Made by a program: the position numbers and the translations under genes. A stretch of 12,973 nt of DNA from assembly GCA_964388085.1 (NCBI GenBank), contig CAYLZW010000161.1, forward strand, positions 1 to 12,973, given 5' to 3'. The DNA comes from CAYLZW01 sp964388085 (GTDB lineage: Bacteria > Myxococcota > UBA727 > CAYLZW01). The notes under the pieces were generated by a model that was not told the DNA's origin, made no database searches, and saw nothing but the letters and a program-made list of their open reading frames with translations. Below are positions 8,819 to 12,973 of this stretch, in pieces. How positions within the stretch are numbered: the stretch's first letter is position 1; every line of letters starts with the position of its first letter.

Positions 8819-9017
8819 CAGCTTGCTCCAGGCTTGGGCTCCGAAACCGCGTCAAGCGACGAGCTTCAGCAGCACCATGCCCGCACGGCGTCCGCTGCGC
8901 CACCGCGACAATTGTGCGCGCCTCGAAACAAGCGTGAGCTGCAGGATGTTCCGGCCGCGAGCACGGCGACGACGTCCGCTCCCGGGCAAGACCGAGCGTC
9001 GTGACAAGCATGGGAGG
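8819..9017. other. intergenic region between tRNA-Val and the transglutaminase-like operon
   Basis: About 200 bp without a supported gene. It must hold the promoter of the two-gene operon unless that is co-transcribed with the tRNA, but no convincing -35/-10 pair is visible. A TTGACG at 8855-8850 on the minus strand has no usable -10 at the right distance. No terminator with a T-run is seen after the tRNA. Confidence 0.4.
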
Positions 9018-9092
9018 TGGTGGCCCCGGACGGATTCGAACCGCCGACTTACTGCGTGTAAAGCAGCCACTCTACCGCTGAGTTACGAGGCC
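9018..9092 (-). tRNA. tRNA-Val (anticodon UAC)
   Basis: The minus strand folds into a full cloverleaf of 75 nt including an encoded CCA. The acceptor stem GGCCTCG pairs with CGGGGCC through one U-G wobble. The D stem ACTC pairs with GAGT, and the anticodon stem GCTGC pairs with GCAGT through one wobble. The 7-nt loop TTTACAC places TAC at 34-36, which reads valine GUA/GUG codons. The T arm GGCGG-TTCGAAT-CCGTC is standard apart from one wobble. The D stem starts with A10-U25 instead of the usual G10-C25, a small oddity. It lies 68 bp after the CBS gene on the same strand. Confidence 0.93.
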
Positions 9093-9100
9093 TCGCGCTC

Positions 9101-9109
9101 GTCATAGCA
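9101..9109 (-). promoter_or_regulatory. extended -10 promoter candidate for tRNA-Val
   Basis: TGCTATGAC on the minus strand resembles an extended -10 (TGN followed by TATGAC, four of six matches to TATAAT). It ends 8 nt before the mature tRNA 5' end, which would give a very short leader. At 17 nt upstream TGGGAA (9129-9124) is a poor -35, as can be tolerated with an extended -10. Confidence 0.35.
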
Positions 9110-9160
9110 GGGCGGGCGGCGCCTTCCCAGCGGTCGTTCGACGACGTCACCGTCGGGTCG

Positions 9161-9913
9161 CTAGGCCTTCTCGCTCGGAGACGGCGGGGAGCGCCGGTGC
9201 CCCGGGTAGGGATCGTCCTCCTGCTGGCCGCCGCCCTCGTCGGGCGCGCCGGACTCGAAGGCCTTTCGAAACACCTCGTTGCTGGTAGTCCCCACGGTGT
9301 CGCGCACGCTCGTGCGTCGCTTCGTCCACGACGCCATGGAGCCCTCCTGCGCGGGGTTGTCCCTCTCCGTCACGAAGCGGCCGTCGTGGGCGTCGTCCTG
9401 CACGAGCGCCATCATGGCCGCGAGCAGACGCTCCCGCGTGATCTGCCCAACGAGGATCTCCTGGTCGTTGAGCACCAGCAGGCAGCTCGTCTCCGCCGCG
9501 ACCATGCGCTCGGCGACCACGGGCAGCGGCGTATCCACGTGCACGAAGGTGGGCGGCGTCGTCATGGCGTCCGCCACCGTGGAGGCCTCGGCGCGATCGT
9601 AGACGTCGTGCACCAGCAAGCGCAGGCAGGCTTCATCCGAGAGCGCGCCGATGGGCTGGCCCGCGTCGTCGAGCACGGCCGCCCCCGTGAGGCCGTTGTC
9701 CTGCAGCATCTGAACGGCGAGCACGAGCGGCGTGTCGGGCTTGAGCCCGGCGAGCACGCCATCGAGGGCGGAGAGCGCGGTCGTGGCCTTCACGCCAGGC
9801 AGAAGAAGCACGGCGAGTGCCAGACCTGAGGTGGCTATGAAGCGAGACGAAGCGTCACGCCCGCTCGTCGTCGAGGACAGGGCGCCACGGCCGCGCTGGT
9901 CTAGCTCTCGCAT
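9161..9913 (-). CDS. Tandem CBS-domain protein
   Basis: The 250-residue frame contains two CBS units, about residues 48-105 and 112-170. Each has the hydrophobic pattern and the turn typical of the family (DDAGQPIGALSD in the first, NDQEILVGQITR in the second). CBS pairs form a Bateman module that usually senses adenine nucleotides or other small ligands; no catalytic domain is attached. The tail from about 180 is polar and probably disordered. The start is doubtful. The ATG at 9913 has no Shine-Dalgarno, and the first about 40 codons contain ATA, CTA, TCA, GCA, CTT and CCT, unlike the GC-ended codons that follow. A GTG at 9793 (giving about 210 residues) fits codon use and would leave about 155 bp before the divergent gene, but it also lacks an obvious RBS. 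The hydrophobic segment at 29-40 may therefore be untranslated. Confidence 0.75.
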   Translation of the reverse strand: MRELDQRGRGALSSTTSGRDASSRFIATSGLALAVLLLPGVKATTALSALDGVLAGLKPDTPLVLAVQMLQDNGLTGAAVLDDAGQPIGALSDEACLRLLVHDVYDRAEASTVADAMTTPPTFVHVDTPLPVVAERMVAAETSCLLVLNDQEILVGQITRERLLAAMMALVQDDAHDGRFVTERDNPAQEGSMASWTKRRTSVRDTVGTTSNEVFRKAFESGAPDEGGGQQEDDPYPGHRRSPPSPSEKA

Positions 9914-9932
9914 GAGCGCTTGCGACGGACCC

Positions 9933-9942
9933 GAGGAGGAGG
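9933..9942 (+). promoter_or_regulatory. strong ribosome binding site for the thiamine-binding-family gene
   Basis: GAGGAGGAGG lies 6 nt before the ATG at 9949, an unusually long purine-rich Shine-Dalgarno that fixes this start. Confidence 0.8.
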
Positions 9943-9948
9943 ACGCGC

Positions 9949-10341
9949 ATGACCCTCGTTCAGTTCTCCATCACTCCGCTCGGCGTCGGGGACTCCACGA
10001 GCGAGTGGATCGCCCGCGCCGTCGACGTGGTTCACAAGAGCGGCCTGCGCTACCAGGTGGGGCCGACCTGTACGGTCATCGAAGGATCCTGGCCGGAGGT
10101 GTCCGAGGTGCTCGAGGAGTGCCTCGAGGTCGTCTCGCGCGACTGCGAGCGCGTGAAGATGTCGGTGGAGGTCGATCACCGGCGGGTGGGTGAGCACGGC
10201 ATCGACGACGCGGTGCGCACCATCGCGTCCCATTTCGGGCACCCCATCGGCAGCGCGAGCGAGGGCTCCAGCGTGCAGGCCGACGCCGCTGTGACGACGC
10301 CCATGCCGCATCCGCACGATCATCCGGGCGGCGCACCGTAG
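9949..10341 (+). CDS. MTH1187-type thiamine-binding-family protein (DUF77)
   Basis: This 130-residue protein matches the small MTH1187/YkoF-like family. It has the N-terminal strand VQFSITPLG, the helix that follows, the segment GPTCTVIEGSW, a second helix and the strand VKMSVEVDHRR. Family members have a ferredoxin-like fold, and some bind thiamine or its pyrimidine moiety; the role in this organism is not shown. The usual length is about 95-100 residues. Here an extra tail of about 30 residues ends in PMPHPHDHPGG, which is His-rich and could bind metal. It is the only plus-strand gene in the window, starts 35 bp from the annotated CBS ATG in a divergent arrangement, and its end overlaps the end of the NuoCD-like gene by 22 bp. 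No thiamine biosynthesis gene is nearby. Confidence 0.85.
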   Translation: MTLVQFSITPLGVGDSTSEWIARAVDVVHKSGLRYQVGPTCTVIEGSWPEVSEVLEECLEVVSRDCERVKMSVEVDHRRVGEHGIDDAVRTIASHFGHPIGSASEGSSVQADAAVTTPMPHPHDHPGGAP

Positions 10342-11687
10342 TCGGACTCGAGAGGGGGCCGCCCGCGAGAGGGAGCGATGTCGATGCTGGTGACGATGGC
10401 GTCGACGTTGGCCGCGTTCGCCCCGAACGTGAGCGCAGGCGCCGCCTGCAGATGCGCGAAAGACGGCGTTCGCTGCCGAATGAACAGCGAGGCACCGTCC
10501 GACGCCACGTAGCAGGCGCTCACGCCTCGGCTGCTCTCGACCAGCGCCATCGCCTCACCGGGCACCAACGTCCGTGGCGCCGGCGTGGCGACGGGACCCT
10601 CCGGCAAGGTCGCGACGCACTGCTCGAGCACCCGCAAGCTCTGCCGCAGCTCGTCGAGGCGGACGCGGACGCGATCATAGAGATCGCCGTGCGCCCCGGC
10701 GGGGACCTCGAAGTCGTATCGTTCATAGCCACAGTAGGGGTGAGCCTTCCTCACGTCGAAGGAGAGGCCCGCGGCGCGCAGCACCGGCCCGGTCACGCCC
10801 CACGCCGCCGTCGTCGCCGCGCCCATGGGGCTCACCCCCTTGGTCGCGAGCTGTAACGCCGAGCTCGCGAGCGCCATCTCGGCGTAGTCGTGCGCGCGCA
10901 ACCGCATCTCCTCGAGGAGCGCCTCGAGCCGCTGCCGCAATCCACGAGTCAGGTCGCGCTGCACGCCGCCCACGACAAAGCGCTGCGGGCCCTCGCCGCC
11001 GAGCCCGAAGCAGACCTCCAGCACACGCCGGGCGTCCTGCGCGGCGTAGAAGCCCGGCGCGAGGGCGCCCACGGCTTCGACGAACGCGCTGTACCAGGAG
11101 AGGTGGCTCGCGACCCGAAGCAGCTCGCAGCGCAGCACGCGGATCGCGTCCGCGCGCGGCGGCACGGCGACGCCCAATAGCGCCTCCAGCGCGAGCACGC
11201 GCGGCAGGTCCACGTCGACGTCGAGCTCCTCCGCGCCGCTCAGCGCGGCGAGGGCCTCGGCCGGCAGCGCGGCTCCCTCCGCTTGGCCCTGAAAGCTCAC
11301 GTTCGCGCGCGTGCGCAGGTCCCGCTCGTACCAGTCGGCGTTCGGGAAGAAGGGCGTGACGCTCTGCACCGCGAGCGGCTGTTCGTCGAGGCGCACCTTG
11401 AGCCGCAGCGGCGCGAAGGGCGCCAGGCGGAGCACGCTATAGACGAGCGTGATCGCGCGCGCCGCGCCGTGGCCGCCGAGCGCGTCGTCGAGCGCGTGCA
11501 GATCGAGCAGCACGAAGGGCACGGCGCCCTCCGCCTGTAGCAGCGCACAAGCGCGCGGCAGCACGTCTCTCGCGAGCCAGAGCGTCGGCACACCGTCCTG
11601 CGCCGGCTGCAGGCTCGCCGCGCCGTCGCCCAGGGTCGCCGTGAGGCTCTGCACGAGCGCGTCGGCCGGGTCCCTCTCGTCGCTCAT
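10320..11687 (-). CDS. Fused NuoC/NuoD-like protein with large internal deletion
   Basis: From the ATG at 11687 this is a 455-residue protein; fused NuoCD of the E. coli type is about 600. Residues 34-123 match the NuoC part, ending in FPNADWYERD. Residues about 161-438 match NuoD, including SHLSWYSAF, VVGGVQRDL, VRKAHPYCGYERYDFEVP and RTPSFAHLQ. Between them about 35 unrelated residues replace the end of NuoC (the DLFGI...GHP signature) and the start of NuoD (the GPxHPSxHG and HRGxEK motifs and the following Tyr region). These contain the conserved His and Tyr of the quinone site. A second short deletion lies near 365-380, and the usual C-terminal VMGEVDR-type ending is replaced by IDIAPSRGRPP. 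The frame is clean and codon use is normal, so it looks maintained. No other nuo gene is nearby. A role in complex I is doubtful; a scaffold or an alternative complex is possible. Confidence 0.8.
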   Translation of the reverse strand: MSDERDPADALVQSLTATLGDGAASLQPAQDGVPTLWLARDVLPRACALLQAEGAVPFVLLDLHALDDALGGHGAARAITLVYSVLRLAPFAPLRLKVRLDEQPLAVQSVTPFFPNADWYERDLRTRANVSFQGQAEGAALPAEALAALSGAEELDVDVDLPRVLALEALLGVAVPPRADAIRVLRCELLRVASHLSWYSAFVEAVGALAPGFYAAQDARRVLEVCFGLGGEGPQRFVVGGVQRDLTRGLRQRLEALLEEMRLRAHDYAEMALASSALQLATKGVSPMGAATTAAWGVTGPVLRAAGLSFDVRKAHPYCGYERYDFEVPAGAHGDLYDRVRVRLDELRQSLRVLEQCVATLPEGPVATPAPRTLVPGEAMALVESSRGVSACYVASDGASLFIRQRTPSFAHLQAAPALTFGANAANVDAIVTSIDIAPSRGRPPLESDYGAPPG

Positions 11688-11691
11688 CGCG

Positions 11692-11699
11692 CTCCCCTC
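11692..11699 (-). promoter_or_regulatory. ribosome binding site deciding the start of the NuoCD-like gene
   Basis: GAGGGGAG on the minus strand lies 4 nt before the ATG at 11687. The frame stays open up to an ATG at 11867, but that longer version would span the terminator at 11830-11856, so this RBS marks the likely true start. Confidence 0.65.
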
Positions 11700-11734
11700 G
11701 GCACCACCCGCGTCGGCCGAGCAGGGACGAGGAG

Positions 11735-11750
11735 TGCGAGTTGTGCGCCA
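11735..11750 (-). promoter_or_regulatory. sigma-54-like promoter candidate for the NuoCD-like gene
   Basis: On the minus strand TGGCGCACAACTCGCA has GG and GC elements exactly 10 nt apart, with 9 of 12 defined positions matching the consensus TGGCACG-N4-TTGCW. It lies about 48 nt upstream of the start at 11687, downstream of the terminator. Such matches occur by chance in GC-rich DNA. Confidence 0.3.
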
Positions 11751-11829
11751 GCCAGCGGCGCACGGGCACGCGCTGCGCTCGTGACAATTCGCCCCAGGGC
11801 GCCTCTCCGCCTCGCGAACGGCGCTCCCC

Positions 11830-11856
11830 AAAAAAGAACCCCGCGCGAGGCGGGGT
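11830..11856 (-). terminator. Intrinsic terminator after the right-edge gene
   Basis: On the minus strand ACCCCGC-CTCGC-GCGGGGT forms a 7-bp GC-rich stem (11856-11838) with a 5-nt loop, followed by TCTTTTTT (11837-11830). It lies about 52 nt after the stop codon at 11909, ending transcription of the gene that enters from the right and isolating the NuoCD-like gene. Confidence 0.85.
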
Positions 11857-11908
11857 CCCTTCGTCACCGAGGCGCGCAGCGCTCGGCGTCTCAGACTGGC
11901 GCGTCAGG

Positions 11909-12973
11909 TCACTGCGTGAACTCGAGGGCGTCCGAGAGCTCACGCACCATGTCGATCATCTGCACCTTGTCGTTCAGGGTGCGGCTGACTTGCGTGAGCG
12001 CCACCTCCTTCGACAACACAGCGTCCTCGAGCGCGGCCGTGTCGTCGTCATCGCCGGCCGCGGCCAGCGCGGCCTCCGCCTCGTCGAGCTCACGCCGAGC
12101 CTTGTGCCACGCGCCCTCGGGCTCGGTGCCGCTGCCATCGTTCGTGAAGGCGGCGGCGTCAGCCAGCAGCGTGTAGCCGATCGAGAGGTCGGCGCCGTCG
12201 GGCGCGATCGCGCGATACACGTAGCTCGAGAGCGGGTCCTGCCACACGACCTCCGCGGCGCCCACCGCCGGGTCGGCCACCGGATCGTTGGCGTTGCCGA
12301 GCAGCGTGATGCGCGCGCGCGAGGCAAAGTCGAGCGTGAGGTCGACGTTGCTCGTCAGGTTCACCATGCCGAAGAACATCGCGTAGTAGCGGGTGGCCCA
12401 GGAGTCCGTCGGGCGGAGCTTCGTTCCGATCTCCTGGAACTGCTCGCCGGGCAGCTGCACGACGGGCGTGTACACGATCTCGGGCTTGCCGTTCACGTGC
12501 ACGCGCGGCGCGTACGCCTCGCGGTTTTGGGAGATGAAGCCGCCGAACAGGCGCAGCATCTCGGGCTGGAACACGCGGTAGTAGCCGATGCTGAACGCGC
12601 CGCGGTTGTAGAGGTTCGAGAAGTCGCGGAAGAAGAACGCGTTCGACTGCGTCATGGCCTGAATGGCGATGAGCTTGTCCCAAATGTGTCCAATGTTGTC
12701 CGGTCGGAAGTTGAACTCGTCGTTCCACTTCGTCTCGTAGTAGCGGCCGTCGCCGAGCCCCAGCGTGAAGGTCTGGCCGGCGTCGCAGCCGCCGTTCGCT
12801 TCGGCCTCCGCGACGGGAACCGCCCACTCACCCTTCGTGCAGTATGCGCCGGGCTCCGGGGTCTGCAGCACGCGGCCGAAGAAGTTCAGACCGACGTAGC
12901 TCGCCGCGCTCCAGTCGCGGATGAGCGGCCAGATGGAGGCCGTCGAGCGGCGGTAGTAGTAGAAGTAGCGGAA
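11909..12973 (-). CDS. C-terminal part of a large unidentified protein (partial, N-terminus beyond right edge)
   Basis: The minus-strand frame is open from the right edge to TGA at 11909, giving 354 residues; a GTG at 12871 is only an internal Val. The segment is rich in Tyr, Phe and Trp (for example YFYYYRRS near the edge). It contains the stretch NIGHIWDKLIAIQAMTQS and then GAFSIGYYRVF, a pattern that reminds me of the C-terminal region of large myxobacterial zinc-dependent metalloproteases, but no HExxH motif lies inside the window. Two cysteines (YCTKG and GGCDAG) could form a disulfide, fitting an exported protein. The last about 75 residues are a charged, probably coiled-coil helix interrupted by an acidic GDDDDT stretch. 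A clear terminator follows. I do not recognise the family with confidence. Confidence 0.7.
   Translation of the reverse strand, partial: FRYFYYYRRSTASIWPLIRDWSAASYVGLNFFGRVLQTPEPGAYCTKGEWAVPVAEAEANGGCDAGQTFTLGLGDGRYYETKWNDEFNFRPDNIGHIWDKLIAIQAMTQSNAFFFRDFSNLYNRGAFSIGYYRVFQPEMLRLFGGFISQNREAYAPRVHVNGKPEIVYTPVVQLPGEQFQEIGTKLRPTDSWATRYYAMFFGMVNLTSNVDLTLDFASRARITLLGNANDPVADPAVGAAEVVWQDPLSSYVYRAIAPDGADLSIGYTLLADAAAFTNDGSGTEPEGAWHKARRELDEAEAALAAAGDDDDTAALEDAVLSKEVALTQVSRTLNDKVQMIDMVRELSDALEFTQ

Noticed and set aside
8826..8855. TTGACG as a -35 box for the transglutaminase-like operon
   Set aside because: No acceptable -10 at 15-19 nt and the transcript would begin at or after the start codon.
5123..9004. 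A 1293-codon open frame on the plus strand opposite the active transglutaminase-like gene
   Set aside because: It is the antisense shadow of a very GC-rich gene. Its translation is Arg/His/Ala/Leu-rich with no domain, while the opposite strand encodes clear conserved motifs.
9018..9092. tRNA-Val as an integration site of a mobile element
   Set aside because: No integrase gene and no second copy of the tRNA 3' end is visible in the window.
10320..11687. The NuoCD-like gene as a hydrogenase large subunit
   Set aside because: The CxxC pairs that bind the NiFe centre are absent, and the retained motifs are those of NuoD.
10320..11687. The NuoCD-like gene as a decayed pseudogene
   Set aside because: The frame has no stop or frameshift, codon use is normal and the retained NuoD motifs are well preserved; the deletion is clean and in frame.
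11687..11867. N-terminal extension of the NuoCD-like protein to the ATG at 11867
   Set aside because: It would place an intrinsic terminator inside the coding region; composition is unlike the rest and a good ribosome binding site exists at 11687.
1..12973. CRISPR array, insertion sequence, toxin-antitoxin or phage defence system
   Set aside because: No spaced direct repeats, transposase, small paired genes or known defence domains are present.

Overview
This is GC-rich bacterial DNA with almost all genes on the minus strand. The mix is a forkhead-associated (FHA) protein with a Lys/Ala-rich arm, two very large exported TPR/DUF3857/transglutaminase-like proteins, CBS and thiamine-binding-family proteins, and a large protein cut by the right edge. 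Together with the high GC and long exported proteins this suggests a myxobacterium-like organism (Myxococcota). That placement is an inference from style; there is no marker gene for taxonomy.

Layout, left to right. An FHA-domain protein (minus) runs off the left edge. A 192-bp spacer holds a three-copy 10-bp tandem repeat, a GC hairpin and a weak promoter candidate. Next comes a two-gene minus-strand operon, transcribed from about 8.8 kb down to 1.2 kb. The upstream gene encodes a 1252-residue exported protein with an intact Cys-His-Asp transglutaminase-like triad. The downstream gene, overlapping it by ATGA, encodes a 1287-residue predicted lipoprotein of the same architecture in which the catalytic Cys and His positions are replaced. 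A tRNA-Val(UAC) lies upstream, followed by a CBS-pair protein on the minus strand. Divergent from that is a plus-strand MTH1187-type thiamine-binding-family gene, whose end overlaps the end of a minus-strand gene by 22 bp. That convergent gene encodes a shortened fused NuoC/NuoD-like protein. An intrinsic terminator separates it from the last gene, the 3' part of a large unidentified protein, possibly the C-terminal part of a metalloprotease-like family.

How they may work together. Only the two transglutaminase-like proteins form a clear functional unit, best read as a catalytic member plus a pseudoenzyme partner in the cell envelope. The NuoCD-like protein stands alone, away from any nuo operon. 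It lacks the segment that carries the complex I quinone-binding residues, so it is unlikely to be a normal respiratory subunit. The other genes look independently transcribed.

The two observations most worth following are the active/inactive transglutaminase pair and the internally deleted NuoCD paralogue.
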